In this document: positions 34,293 through 43,789 of the stretch, one piece after another
Numbering within the stretch: the first letter of the stretch is position 1
Layout: each line of letters opens with the position of its first letter
Origin: Winogradskyella sp. MH6
Lineage (GTDB): Bacteria > Bacteroidota > Bacteroidia > Flavobacteriales > Flavobacteriaceae
Assembly: GCF_022810765.1 (NCBI RefSeq)
Contig: NZ_CP094494.1
Location: 1,736,001 to 1,800,000 of the forward strand
Direction: 5' to 3'
Length of the DNA stretch: 64,000 nt
The notes under the pieces: model-generated
What the model was told of the DNA's origin: nothing
Database searches by the model: none
Seen by the model: the letters and a program-made list of their open reading frames with translations, nothing else
Position numbers and translations under genes: made by a program

Positions 34293-35312
34293 ATGAAAGT
34301 ATTAGTAACAGGTGGTTTAGGTTTTATTGGTTCTCATACTGTTGTAGAGCTTCAAAATAAGGGTTTTGAGGTTGTAATTATAGATAACTTAAGTAATTCA
34401 TCAATTGATGTTTTAGATGGAATAACTGCAATTACAGGTATTAAACCACATTTTGAGAAAATAGATCTTAGAGAAAAGACTGATGTTGTTCAGTTTTTTG
34501 AAAAGCATAAAGACATTGTTGGTGTTATTCATTTCGCAGCAAGTAAAGCTGTGGGTGAGAGTGTAAAAGAGCCTTTAATGTATTATGAAAATAATATTGG
34601 TACTTTGGTATACATGCTACAATCTGTTTCTAAACTTGAAAAGCAGAATTTTATCTTTAGTTCATCCTGTACGGTTTATGGCCAGGCAGATGAATTGCCA
34701 ATTACAGAAAATGCTCCAGTAAAACCTGCAGAATCTCCTTATGGTAACACTAAACAAATCGGTGAAGAAATCATTAGAGACACTTGTAAAGTAAATGATA
34801 AACTAAGAAGTATAGCTTTAAGATATTTTAATCCTATAGGTGCGCATCCTTCAGCAGAAATAGGCGAATTGCCAATTGGTGTGCCTCAAAATTTGGTGCC
34901 ATATATTACGCAAACAGGAATAGGAATGCGAGAGCAATTATCTGTTTTTGGTGGAGATTATGAAACGCCAGATGGAACATGTGTTAGAGATTATATCCAT
35001 GTGGTAGATTTAGCAAAAGCCCATGTTATAGCTTTAGAACGCTTATTAGAAGATAAGAATCTTGAGAATTACGAGGTATTCAATTTGGGGACGGGAAAGG
35101 GAAGTTCTGTTTTAGAAGCTATTCATTCTTTTGATAGGGTTTCAGGTAAAAAATTAAAATATCAGATTGTAGGAAGAAGGGAAGGCGACATTACTGCGGC
35201 TTATGCAGACACAACAAGAGCAAATGATGTTTTAGGTTGGAAAACTGAACTTAGTTTAGATGATGCTATGGCATCAGCATGGAAATGGGAGCAAAAAATT
35301 AGAAATAAATAA
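34293..35312 (+). CDS. galE: UDP-glucose 4-epimerase
   Basis: This 339-aa extended SDR enzyme has the N-terminal NAD motif VTGGLGFIGSHT, the catalytic Ser/Thr region FSSSCTVYGQ, SPYGNTKQIGEE with the Tyr/Lys pair and the substrate-loop motif LRYFNPIGAHPSAEIGE typical of GalE. It interconverts UDP-glucose and UDP-galactose in the cytoplasm, for Leloir metabolism or surface glycan synthesis. It starts 3 bp after the aminotransferase and is certainly co-transcribed; an AAAGGA sequence just before the ATG may serve as ribosome binding site. The partner gene suggests a role in glycan precursor supply. Confidence 0.93.
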   Translation: MKVLVTGGLGFIGSHTVVELQNKGFEVVIIDNLSNSSIDVLDGITAITGIKPHFEKIDLREKTDVVQFFEKHKDIVGVIHFAASKAVGESVKEPLMYYENNIGTLVYMLQSVSKLEKQNFIFSSSCTVYGQADELPITENAPVKPAESPYGNTKQIGEEIIRDTCKVNDKLRSIALRYFNPIGAHPSAEIGELPIGVPQNLVPYITQTGIGMREQLSVFGGDYETPDGTCVRDYIHVVDLAKAHVIALERLLEDKNLENYEVFNLGTGKGSSVLEAIHSFDRVSGKKLKYQIVGRREGDITAAYADTTRANDVLGWKTELSLDDAMASAWKWEQKIRNK

Positions 35313-35323
35313 ATTCAATAACT

Positions 35324-36601
35324 ATGAAAACTCTACTCAGTATTTTGGCATTTGTATTTGTAACTGTTTTGTCAGCACAAAACACTTATCTGCATTGTGG
35401 AAAATTAATAGATACTGAGTCTGGTAAAGTGCTTGCTGAGCAGACAATTATAGTTTCAGGGAACAAGATAGTTTCAGTTGAAAAGGGTTATAAAATACCT
35501 AGTAATAATGAGGATACTGTTATAGATTTAAAATCTAAAACCGTAATGCCAGGTCTTATAGATATGCACGTGCATATTGAAAGTGAAACCAACCCAAAAT
35601 CATATCTTGAAGGTTATACATTGAATGATGCCGATGTCGCTTTTAATTCTGTTCAGTATGCAGAAGTCACTCTAATGAATGGTTTTACGACTGTTAGAGA
35701 TTTAGGTGGTTCAGGAGTTAATGTATCTCTAAGAAATGCAATAAATGCAGGAAAAGTAAAAGGTCCAAGAATTTTTACGGCAGAAAAAGCTTTGGCTACA
35801 ACTGGTGGCCATGCAGATCCTACAAATGGTGCTAGTAGAGAATTAATGGGAAATCCTGGACCAAAGGAAGGAGTAGTCAACGGAGTGGATGATGCCAAAA
35901 AAGCAGTAAGACAGCGTTATAAAAATGGTGCGGACTTAATTAAAATAACGGCAACAGGAGGTGTGCTGAGTGTTGCAAAAAGTGGTCAAAATCCACAATT
36001 CACTGTTGAAGAAATTAAGGCTATTTGTGAAACAGCTAAAGATTATGGATTTCATGTTGCGGCACATGCTCATGGCGATGAAGGTATGCAAAGAGCCATT
36101 TTAGGAGGTGTAAAAACTATTGAGCATGGCACTTTAATGAGTGATGAAACTATGGAACTTATGAAAAAGCATGATGTTTACTTAGTGCCAACCATTACGG
36201 CAGGGAAATTTGTGTCAGATAAAGCTAAAATAAAAGGCTATTATCCAGAAGTTGTTGTGCCAAAAGCCTTGGATATTGGACCAAAGATTCAGGATATGTT
36301 TGGCAGAGCATATAAGGCTGGTGTAGGTATTGCTTTTGGAACAGATGCTGCGGTTTTTTACCATGGAGAAAACGGAAAAGAATTTGGTTATATGGTTGAA
36401 GCAGGAATGCCAGCAATCGAAACCATTCAAAGTGCTACAGTTACCAATGCAATGATTCTTAAGATGGAAGATAAACTAGGTCAAATAAAAGACGGTTTTA
36501 TTGCAGACATTATTGCGGTAAATGATGACCCAACAAAGAATATTTCCACAATGGAAAATGTTGTTTTTGTGATGAAAGAGGGAGTTGTTTACAAAAACTA
36601 A
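35324..36601 (+). CDS. Secreted amidohydrolase (imidazolonepropionase/prolidase-like)
   Basis: This 425-aa metal-dependent hydrolase has a signal peptide (MKTLLSILAFVFVTVLSAQ). Metal-site motifs of the amidohydrolase superfamily are clear: GLIDMHVHIE (HxH), the region DLIKITATGGV with the bridging Lys, HAHGDEG, IEHGTLM and GTDAAVF (final Asp). The family includes periplasmic Xaa-Pro dipeptidases and carboxypeptidase-like enzymes. It is 11 bp after galE and may be read through from it, though the functions are unrelated. A role in peptide breakdown in the periplasm is likely; the substrate is not known. Confidence 0.88.
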   Translation: MKTLLSILAFVFVTVLSAQNTYLHCGKLIDTESGKVLAEQTIIVSGNKIVSVEKGYKIPSNNEDTVIDLKSKTVMPGLIDMHVHIESETNPKSYLEGYTLNDADVAFNSVQYAEVTLMNGFTTVRDLGGSGVNVSLRNAINAGKVKGPRIFTAEKALATTGGHADPTNGASRELMGNPGPKEGVVNGVDDAKKAVRQRYKNGADLIKITATGGVLSVAKSGQNPQFTVEEIKAICETAKDYGFHVAAHAHGDEGMQRAILGGVKTIEHGTLMSDETMELMKKHDVYLVPTITAGKFVSDKAKIKGYYPEVVVPKALDIGPKIQDMFGRAYKAGVGIAFGTDAAVFYHGENGKEFGYMVEAGMPAIETIQSATVTNAMILKMEDKLGQIKDGFIADIIAVNDDPTKNISTMENVVFVMKEGVVYKN

Positions 36602-36633
36602 CCAGACTTCAAATATTTTTAATTATAAAACTC

Positions 36634-36682
36634 TTAATGATTTTGAGGTCTCACTAAGAATCTTTTAATGATTTTAGTGTCT
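36634..36682 (+). repeat. Imperfect 18-bp direct repeat, period 31 bp
   Basis: TTAATGATTTTGAGGTCT (36634-36651) and TTAATGATTTTAGTGTCT (36665-36682) agree at 15 of 18 positions and lie three helical turns apart, in the gap between the amidohydrolase and the small protein. This may be a tandem regulator site or a duplication trace. Confidence 0.4.
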
Positions 36683-36790
36683 GATTTTCAATATGATAAT
36701 CTAAAAAAGGCTTAACTAGGATTTAACATTTATTTCTTGGGATTACCTCTTAGTCTTTGTTGTTTTGTATCTAATGATAACTGGATTACA

Positions 36791-36982
36791 ATGAAATTGA
36801 TAAGCATTAAAAGAGAAACAAAGCAAGAAGGTCGATTCTCAAAAAAGATGGGTGTACTGTCTACAAAAGTTACTTACATTAAGAAACAATTCTTAAGTAT
36901 TCCTTACAAAACCCTTCATAAATATCGCGAAACTTATTACGGTGAAGTTAAAGATTGTGAAGATTGTCAATTAGCTAAATAA
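36791..36982 (+). CDS. Small basic protein with C-terminal CxxC, function unknown
   Basis: This 63-aa protein is read from ATG 36791; an upstream in-frame TTG at 36737 would add 18 unlikely residues. The sequence is basic in its first two thirds (KRETKQEGRFSKKMGVLSTK) and ends with ETYYGEVKDCEDCQLAK, where CEDC is a CxxC-type pair that could bind metal or be redox active. There is no signal peptide or membrane segment. It precedes the 7TM-AraC regulator by 169 bp. I do not recognise a named family. The coherent composition and Cys pair support a real gene. Confidence 0.55.
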   Translation: MKLISIKRETKQEGRFSKKMGVLSTKVTYIKKQFLSIPYKTLHKYRETYYGEVKDCEDCQLAK

Positions 36983-37151
36983 AGCACTCTTTCTTCATTT
37001 TCATTATTGATTTTTCCTGCCTTAGAAAAGGTAAACTTTTATCGGATTTTACGTTTTTTTATACTTTTTAAGAAGTTTTTAAGAATTTTATTGGTCAGAT
37101 GGATTTAACTTAGAAGTGTCAATCAAAAAATAATCAACTAAGTTCTAATCC

Positions 37152-38687
37152 ATGGTTTTCCTAAGGCACATATTGGTATTTGCCGTTGTGCTCTTGTTTT
37201 TTAGCAAGGGCTATGCTACTTCATATAATAATACGAACTCTAAAATCGATGTAGAATCCCTTTCTAAAAAAGGACTAGATAGTATCCTAAAAGTTCAAAA
37301 AGAGAAAGATTCTGTTGAGCGTGCAGATTTAATAAAAATCAATGAAAGGTTACTTTCAGACAATACAAGCGACTCAATAGCAGTTACTAAGACATTAGCT
37401 ATATTATATTCAGAAAATAACAACGCAGATAAAGCTTCAAAACACATAAAAAAATATATTAAGGATACCCAAGACTTATCCATCCTTAATGATCATGTAT
37501 TTTCTGGGATTAAAAGTGATGCCAAATACGATCATTTAACAGAAGAGTATAAGCCGCATTTTAATTTTTTAGCATTGATACATGCTTTTACTGGTATTAT
37601 TGGAATTTTTATAGTCATAATTCTTTTTGCCAAGCAAAACTTAGATAAAACCTCAGTATGGTTAATAGGGGCTTTTATATTGTTTCATTCATTTTTTATG
37701 TTGCACGTTAGTTTGTTTGTATCTAATTACAATCTAATGTTTCCGCATTCATTTTATATATCAACTCCATTTTCTTTCTTATATGGACCATTACTTTATT
37801 TTTATTTTAAACGAGTAGTTGAAAATTATAAAATATCTTTAAAAGACGCTGTACATTTAATACCAACCATCTTATTAATTATTTGGCTTATACCTTACTA
37901 TAGTCTAAGCGCCACAGAAAAGTTTAACCTGTTAGTTGAAAATACAGAATCGGTAGATGTAGGTAGAAAAGTTTTGGTTGTTATAAAAGCATTGTCGTTA
38001 TCTCTTTATGCAGCAGGAATTTATATTATTTATAAGAACAAGAGACAGAAAATTAACACCAATAACCCAGAGGTGAAAAGTAGAGCACTTTGGGAGAAAA
38101 CCATTATGATTATTTTTGTTTGCTATGCTTTGGCATATTTACTTCATGGTGCTGTGGTAGTAAGAATGGTAGAATATATGCCTTTTAATTATTTGAAATC
38201 TGTGTTTATGATTGCTATGATTTTTTACATGGCTTTAATGTCTGGATTAAGACCAGAAATTATATTGAATGCAAACGGAGATGCTTTTGGAATTAATAAG
38301 CTGCCATTAAAGTATGAAAAGTCTAATCTTACCCAAAGCCTATCAAGCGAATTAAAAGATAAATTAGTTGATTTATTAACGCATCAAAAAGTGTATAAAG
38401 ACAATAGCATAAGTTTAGAAATGCTTTCTGAAATGCTCGGAACGACTAGGCATAACACATCACAGGTTATAAATGAGCACTTTGATATGAGTTTTTATGA
38501 TTTAATAAATCACTATAGAATATTAGAGGCGGTAGATATTTTTGATGAAGATCAAAAACGAAATCTAAATATTATAGAAGTGGCTTACGAAGTTGGTTAT
38601 AATAACAAAGTAACCTTCAATAAAGCATTTAAGAAACACATGAATCAAACACCTTCTACTTACATTAGGTCACTTCGATTAGCTTAA
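37152..38687 (+). CDS. Membrane AraC-type regulator (7TM-HTH)
   Basis: This 511-aa regulator has an N-terminal signal-like segment (about 1-22) and a hydrophilic helical region (about 25-135), in which IAVTKTLAILYSENNNADKA resembles a single TPR-like repeat. Seven or eight hydrophobic helices span about 137-370, and an AraC/XylS double helix-turn-helix about 400-511 (ISLEMLSEMLGTTRHNTSQV, then IIEVAYEVGYNNKVTFNKAF). The layout matches flavobacterial membrane AraC regulators whose sensor is embedded in the membrane. It is 454 bp upstream of a SusC gene and is the obvious candidate activator of that susCD-lipoprotein operon. Confidence 0.88.
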   Translation: MVFLRHILVFAVVLLFFSKGYATSYNNTNSKIDVESLSKKGLDSILKVQKEKDSVERADLIKINERLLSDNTSDSIAVTKTLAILYSENNNADKASKHIKKYIKDTQDLSILNDHVFSGIKSDAKYDHLTEEYKPHFNFLALIHAFTGIIGIFIVIILFAKQNLDKTSVWLIGAFILFHSFFMLHVSLFVSNYNLMFPHSFYISTPFSFLYGPLLYFYFKRVVENYKISLKDAVHLIPTILLIIWLIPYYSLSATEKFNLLVENTESVDVGRKVLVVIKALSLSLYAAGIYIIYKNKRQKINTNNPEVKSRALWEKTIMIIFVCYALAYLLHGAVVVRMVEYMPFNYLKSVFMIAMIFYMALMSGLRPEIILNANGDAFGINKLPLKYEKSNLTQSLSSELKDKLVDLLTHQKVYKDNSISLEMLSEMLGTTRHNTSQVINEHFDMSFYDLINHYRILEAVDIFDEDQKRNLNIIEVAYEVGYNNKVTFNKAFKKHMNQTPSTYIRSLRLA

Positions 38688-39141
38688 TCCTGTTTTTTCG
38701 TTTAATAATACTTGTTGTATTATTCTTCCATTTTTTCCTTTTACTATTTGTCTGTTTTTAAAGACCAATAGCTTTAAGGTTTACTTTTAAAGTATAGATT
38801 TTTTTCTGATTAAATGTTTTAGGATAAAATCCTTATTACCATTAATAATGGTCTATCCAATCATTATTTTCCCAAGTTTTTTCTAAATGGTAAATAAGAG
38901 GTAATCATTTGTCGGCATAAGTAAATCCTTATAACTCTTGCCTTTAATTTGCTGTTTGGTTCGTTGTTTTACCTACGCAATTGCAAAGGAAGGCAGTGGA
39001 AGCCTTACTTTTTTATGAAATAACCATGTTAACTTTAATTTCATCAATCAAAGTAATTATTTTGAATTAGTCTTTAAAATTACTTCGCTGCCGACCTTTC
39101 TTATTGCAACAAACTAAGTGTATAATCTAAAATGAAATTTT
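38688..39141. promoter_or_regulatory. 454-bp regulatory gap before susC
   Basis: No gene was recognised here. It holds an AT hairpin AATAATAC-N5-GTATTATT (38704-38724), possibly a weak terminator for the AraC gene; a perfect palindrome ACCATTAATAATGGT (38838-38852), a good candidate operator; and a small hairpin AAGGC-N7-GCCTT (38990-39006) before a short T-run, which could be a leader attenuator. No clean TTG/TAnnTTTG promoter was found. The length suggests complex control of susC. Confidence 0.45.
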
Positions 39142-42100
39142 ATGAAAGTAAAAAATTATGCTTTGGTTCTGTTGTATTTATTTTTTGGATCTCAAATGGT
39201 TTTAGCCCAAGAAAAAACAATCACCGGAACCGTCACAACTGAATCAGATGGATTGCCTTTACCAGGTGCTAATGTGATTGTAAAAAATACCTCAAGAGGT
39301 GTGCAATCAGATTTCGATGGTAAGTTTTCTATCAGAGCAACAAAAGGAGATGTATTGGTTGTTTCTTACGTAGGAATGGAAACCGCTGAAGTAGTAGTTG
39401 GAGATGCCAATGTTTATGATGTTGCTTTAAAAGAAGGTAGTGCCTTAGACGAAGTCGTTGTAGTGGCTTATGGAACACAGAAAAGAGAAGCCATTGTAGG
39501 CTCTGTAGCTGTAGTTAAATCAGAAGTTATCGAAAATCAACAAGTTACCTCACCGCTTAGGGCCTTACAAGGTACTGTAGCTGGTATTAATCTTATTACG
39601 GCTGGTGGTCAGCCTGGTAATAATCCAAACCTTGTTATTAGAGGGTTTGGTAGTTTTAATGGCGCTAACGGACCGCTTATTGTTATTGATGGAGCTCCGT
39701 TTACGGGAAATTTAAACACGATAAGTCAAGATCAGATAGAGTCTATTTCTGTACTAAAAGATGCTTCATCAGCTTCGCTTTATGGGTCTAGAGCTGCAAA
39801 TGGAGTTGTTTTAATTACTACAAAAAGAGGTAAGCGAAATACAAAAACGAGTGTAAGAGTAAGAACTCAGTATGGTATTTCTAATCCTGCGGTTGGTATA
39901 CATGATGTTGTAGGTTCAGAAGACTACTTAAAATTAATGTGGCAAGCCCTTAGAAATGACAATTTATATAACCAAGGGCAATTGCCGGCAGAAGCAGCAA
40001 GTAATGCTACAAATGCTTTAATACCTACCTTAGGTTACAATCCTTACAGTGTTTCAAACCCTATTGGTACAGATGGAAACTTGGTACAAGGTGCCAATTT
40101 ACTTTGGAAAACCGATTGGCAAGATGCCGTATTAAGAGAAGATGTACCAAGAGTAAACCATAATGTTAATGTTTCTGGTGGTACAGAAAACACAAACTAC
40201 TTTTTCTCTGTGGATTATTTAAGTGAGGATGGACCAGTAATTAAGTCAGATTTTGAAAGAATTGCGACAAGAGTTGGTTTAGATAGTCAGGTTAATGACT
40301 GGTTAAAATTAGGTATTACAAGTGGTTATTCTAGGTCCTATTCTAATAACCCAGATCAAACGTCTGGTAGTACTACTCAAGCTATATCATGGATTTATAG
40401 TGTAAATGGGATTTACCCAATTTATGTTAGAGATGCAGGTGGAAATCTTATTTTAGATGATAATGGTAATAGAATATACGACCTTGGTAATGGTAATGGA
40501 AGACCTGTAGGACAGCCAGTTAATTTTAATAGACCTACAAATCAAGGAGAGAATATTTTAGCATCTATATTGTTGGGCACAGAGCAACGTATAAGAACTA
40601 ACTTTTTAGGATCGGCTTATGCTGAAGTAAGCTTTCTTAAAAACTTCACATTTAGATCTACTTTAAACTATGAGAACTTTGTTTTTGATAGCCATAGTTT
40701 TGATGATGATGAGATTGGTGCGGCTTCAGCAGTAGGAGGTAGAGTAAGTAAAGCTAGAAATGTAACCACAGGTTTAAATGCTGTTCAGGCTCTTAATTAC
40801 AAAACCACTATTGCAGATGTACATAATATCTCTGTAGATGCTATTTATGAAGCAAATACTACGACTTCAGATACGTTTAATGCTTCTGCAACAGGGTTCT
40901 TACCAAATCAGGAAGAACTAGGTAATGGAACAATTGCAGAAACGTTCGGTGGATTTAGAACAGAAAGACGAATTGTAAGTATGTTGGGCCGTTTGGCTTA
41001 CAATTACGATAACAGGTATTTTATTGAAGGTTCGGTAAGGCAAGATAAGTCTTCACAATTTAATACAGACTACAATACAGGTGAGTTCTTTTCAGTGGGT
41101 GCATCGTGGAATGTTGCTAGTGAGGCTTTTATGGAAAATGCAGATTGGCTGAACAATCTTAAATTAAGGGCATCTTACGGAGAATTAGGAAATATTAACA
41201 TACCAGGAGGTTTCTTTCCAACAAGCTTCTTGTTTGGTGGTGCTAATTTTGGAGGAGTCGTGATTTCTCCTGTAGAAGGGCAACCATCTAACTTGCCGTC
41301 AGGAACATTACCAGATCCTGCACTACAATGGGAAACATCAACTAACCTAAACTTAGGTATGGATTTTACCATTTTTGATGGAGCATTAAGCGGAACTGTG
41401 GAATACTTCAAAAGACGCAGTGAAGATTTAATTCAAGACATTACTGCAACACCTTCTCCTGGAGTACCTGTAGTTAGAGCTAATGCTGGTATTATAGAAA
41501 ACTCTGGTTGGGAGGTAACTTTAAACAGTGATATCTTTAATAAGAAAGATTTTAGTTGGAGTGTAGGTGGTAATTTTTCAGTGTTGAAGAATGAAATTAT
41601 TCAAATTTCTCCATTTACAGATAGACAAGTTCAAGGTACAAAGCTATGGGCTCCTGGAAATTCTTTGTTCGAATTTTATGTTAGAGAATGGGCAGGTGTA
41701 AATCCAGCAAATGGTGATGCGCTTTGGTATCAGGATGTTGTTGATACAGAAGGTAATGTTACAGGTAGAACAGTAACTAATGATTATGACCAAGCTACAC
41801 GTTATGAAACAGGTAAAGAATCACTTCCAGATATTCAAGGTGGTTTCAACACAAGTTTAAGGTATAAGCAATTTGATCTTAGCGCATTGTTTAATTTTAG
41901 TTTAGGTGCTTATTTATTGGATACAGACTATTCAGGCTTGGTAAATAATTTCGATGCTATTGGTGCATCAGCACATCCAGATAACTCTAATGCATGGTCG
42001 CAGCCAGGAGATATTACAGATTTTCCAAGGTTGACTACTTCAAATAACAACTTCAATTCTCAGTCAACAAGATGGTTGTTTAAAAACGATTATTTACGTC

Positions 42101-42309
42101 TTAAAAGTATTACGGTAGGTTATAATTTACCACAAGATGCTTTAGAAGATATCGGATTAACCTCAGTAAGAGTGTACTTCCAAGGAGATAATTTGTTAAC
42201 GTGGCAGTCGCATGGAGGTATAGATCCAGAGCAAGCGTTTAATGGCTTAACGGCTAACCGATCTCCATTACAAAGAACCTTTACGTTTGGCACATTAATT
42301 CAATTTTAA
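39142..42309 (+). CDS. SusC/RagA-family TonB-dependent outer-membrane transporter
   Basis: This 1055-aa protein has a signal peptide (about 1-23). A carboxypeptidase-regulatory-like beta-sandwich lies at about 26-105 (ITGTVTTESDGLPLPGANV), followed by the SusC linker LDEVVVVAYGTQKREAIVGS. The plug domain contains PLYGSRAANG-type sequence (here SASLYGSRAANGVVLITTKR). The large 22-strand barrel ends RTFTFGTLIQF, a classical aromatic C-terminus. With SusD 8 bp downstream it forms the outer-membrane importer, energised by TonB. No glycoside hydrolase or peptidase is encoded beside it, so the substrate (glycan or peptide) cannot be inferred. It is likely controlled by the upstream 7TM-AraC regulator. 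Confidence 0.95.
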   Translation: MKVKNYALVLLYLFFGSQMVLAQEKTITGTVTTESDGLPLPGANVIVKNTSRGVQSDFDGKFSIRATKGDVLVVSYVGMETAEVVVGDANVYDVALKEGSALDEVVVVAYGTQKREAIVGSVAVVKSEVIENQQVTSPLRALQGTVAGINLITAGGQPGNNPNLVIRGFGSFNGANGPLIVIDGAPFTGNLNTISQDQIESISVLKDASSASLYGSRAANGVVLITTKRGKRNTKTSVRVRTQYGISNPAVGIHDVVGSEDYLKLMWQALRNDNLYNQGQLPAEAASNATNALIPTLGYNPYSVSNPIGTDGNLVQGANLLWKTDWQDAVLREDVPRVNHNVNVSGGTENTNYFFSVDYLSEDGPVIKSDFERIATRVGLDSQVNDWLKLGITSGYSRSYSNNPDQTSGSTTQAISWIYSVNGIYPIYVRDAGGNLILDDNGNRIYDLGNGNGRPVGQPVNFNRPTNQGENILASILLGTEQRIRTNFLGSAYAEVSFLKNFTFRSTLNYENFVFDSHSFDDDEIGAASAVGGRVSKARNVTTGLNAVQALNYKTTIADVHNISVDAIYEANTTTSDTFNASATGFLPNQEELGNGTIAETFGGFRTERRIVSMLGRLAYNYDNRYFIEGSVRQDKSSQFNTDYNTGEFFSVGASWNVASEAFMENADWLNNLKLRASYGELGNINIPGGFFPTSFLFGGANFGGVVISPVEGQPSNLPSGTLPDPALQWETSTNLNLGMDFTIFDGALSGTVEYFKRRSEDLIQDITATPSPGVPVVRANAGIIENSGWEVTLNSDIFNKKDFSWSVGGNFSVLKNEIIQISPFTDRQVQGTKLWAPGNSLFEFYVREWAGVNPANGDALWYQDVVDTEGNVTGRTVTNDYDQATRYETGKESLPDIQGGFNTSLRYKQFDLSALFNFSLGAYLLDTDYSGLVNNFDAIGASAHPDNSNAWSQPGDITDFPRLTTSNNNFNSQSTRWLFKNDYLRLKSITVGYNLPQDALEDIGLTSVRVYFQGDNLLTWQSHGGIDPEQAFNGLTANRSPLQRTFTFGTLIQF

Positions 42310-42317
42310 AAAATAAT

Positions 42318-43772
42318 ATGATGAAAAATAAAAATAAAAAACTTAGAGTGTTACTGCCTATGGTGGTTATGGTCTTGGCAAGTACAATGTTGTCTTGTGA
42401 AAAAGATTATATTGAAGAACCTTCAGATACCACAGGCGTTACAGATGAATTAATTTTCTCTTCTAGAGATAATGCACAGACTTTTGTTAATGGTATTTTG
42501 TCAAATTATAAAGGACAGTATGGTAACGTAGATGCTGGTGGCTTATATGCTATGTATTTTGCAAGAGCTGTAAAGGGGAATGATATCATTCAAGACTTTA
42601 ATTGGTATACTTTTGATTATGGACACGAAAACAGAGAGCCTAATTTTAGACGTACCAATTTTACTTGGGATTTCAATTACGAGAATATCAACTTTGCAAA
42701 TACTTTAATTTTTGGAGTTAATAATAGTGATGCGTTGAGTGAAGATGAGAAGCGAGAATTTATTGCAAAAGGAAAGTTTTTTAGAGGTTTCCATTTATTT
42801 GAACTTGCTCTAGAGTTTGCTCCAAATTACAATAACGATAGAAGTTTAGAAAGAATTCCAATTTACACAACACCAACATCTTTAGAAACCGTAGGTGGTA
42901 ATCCGCCAGCACCAATGAGTGAGGTTTATAATCAGATTATTCAAGATTTAGAAGATGCTGTTACTGATTTACCAGACTCAAGATTAGGTAAAAGTTTTAT
43001 TAATAAGGCGGTAGCTCAAGCGGTTTTAGCAAGAGTATATTCTGTAACACAAGATGATTGGCAGAGAGTTTCCGATTTGTCAAGAAGTGCTTATGGAGGT
43101 AATGCCAACCAAGCTGTACAATCTATAAATTGGGGAGCAGGATTTGGAGATATGCAAGATCAGGAATGGATTTGGGCAATGTTTCAAAATGGATCGGACG
43201 AAACTAACTTTTATTGGGGACACGCAGCGCCTATGTTTGATCATTTAACACTAAGTTACAATGCATCTTATATAGATCCGGATTTTGCAGCTGAGTTTAC
43301 TTCAACAGATGTAAGAAATACATTCATTGATATCTATGGTGTATCGGCTACAACTCCTTGGAGAGAGTTTGTGTCTACAAAATATGCCTTTACGTTTGCC
43401 TCTGATATACCAATTATAAGAAAGTCTGAAATGGTTCTTTTTGATGCAGAAGCACAGTATCACTTAGGGAACATTCCAGAAGCCAGAAATCTTTTGTTTG
43501 CATTGCAATCTGCAAGAGATCCTAATGCAACTATGACCACAAATTCTGGTCAGGCATTATTAAATGAGATTTTATTAGAACGAAAGAAAGAGTTTTATGG
43601 TGAGTTTGGTCCGCAATGGTTTGATGCAAAGCGCTATAATCTACCAATGACAAGAAATGATATTCATAGAATATCTATAGATGTGCCAGCAAATAGTAAT
43701 CTATTTTTCTTAAAAATTCCTGAAGATGAAATGGATTTGAATCAGAACTATGCAGGCTTCAATAATATTTAA
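42318..43772 (+). CDS. SusD/RagB-family substrate-binding lipoprotein
   Basis: This 484-aa lipoprotein has the lipobox in LASTMLSC followed by EKDYIEEPSDTTG, an acidic stretch compatible with surface export. The SusD fold is supported by FIAKGKFFRGFHLFELA (TPR-like helix region), VYNQIIQDLEDAVTDLP and FINKAVAQAVLARVY. The C-terminal signature is LLNEILLERKKEFYGEFGPQ with YNLPMTRN. It acts as the lid and binding partner of the SusC barrel. There are two adjacent ATGs at 42318 and 42321. It is 8 bp after susC and 17 bp before the third lipoprotein. Ligand specificity is unknown. Confidence 0.94.
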   Translation: MMKNKNKKLRVLLPMVVMVLASTMLSCEKDYIEEPSDTTGVTDELIFSSRDNAQTFVNGILSNYKGQYGNVDAGGLYAMYFARAVKGNDIIQDFNWYTFDYGHENREPNFRRTNFTWDFNYENINFANTLIFGVNNSDALSEDEKREFIAKGKFFRGFHLFELALEFAPNYNNDRSLERIPIYTTPTSLETVGGNPPAPMSEVYNQIIQDLEDAVTDLPDSRLGKSFINKAVAQAVLARVYSVTQDDWQRVSDLSRSAYGGNANQAVQSINWGAGFGDMQDQEWIWAMFQNGSDETNFYWGHAAPMFDHLTLSYNASYIDPDFAAEFTSTDVRNTFIDIYGVSATTPWREFVSTKYAFTFASDIPIIRKSEMVLFDAEAQYHLGNIPEARNLLFALQSARDPNATMTTNSGQALLNEILLERKKEFYGEFGPQWFDAKRYNLPMTRNDIHRISIDVPANSNLFFLKIPEDEMDLNQNYAGFNNI

Positions 43773-43789
43773 TTTAAAAACCAAATAAC

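Noticed and set aside
38990..39006. AAGGC/GCCTT hairpin before susC as a proven terminator or riboswitch
   Set aside because: It has only 5-bp arms and a short broken T-run; kept as a weak possibility in the gap description.
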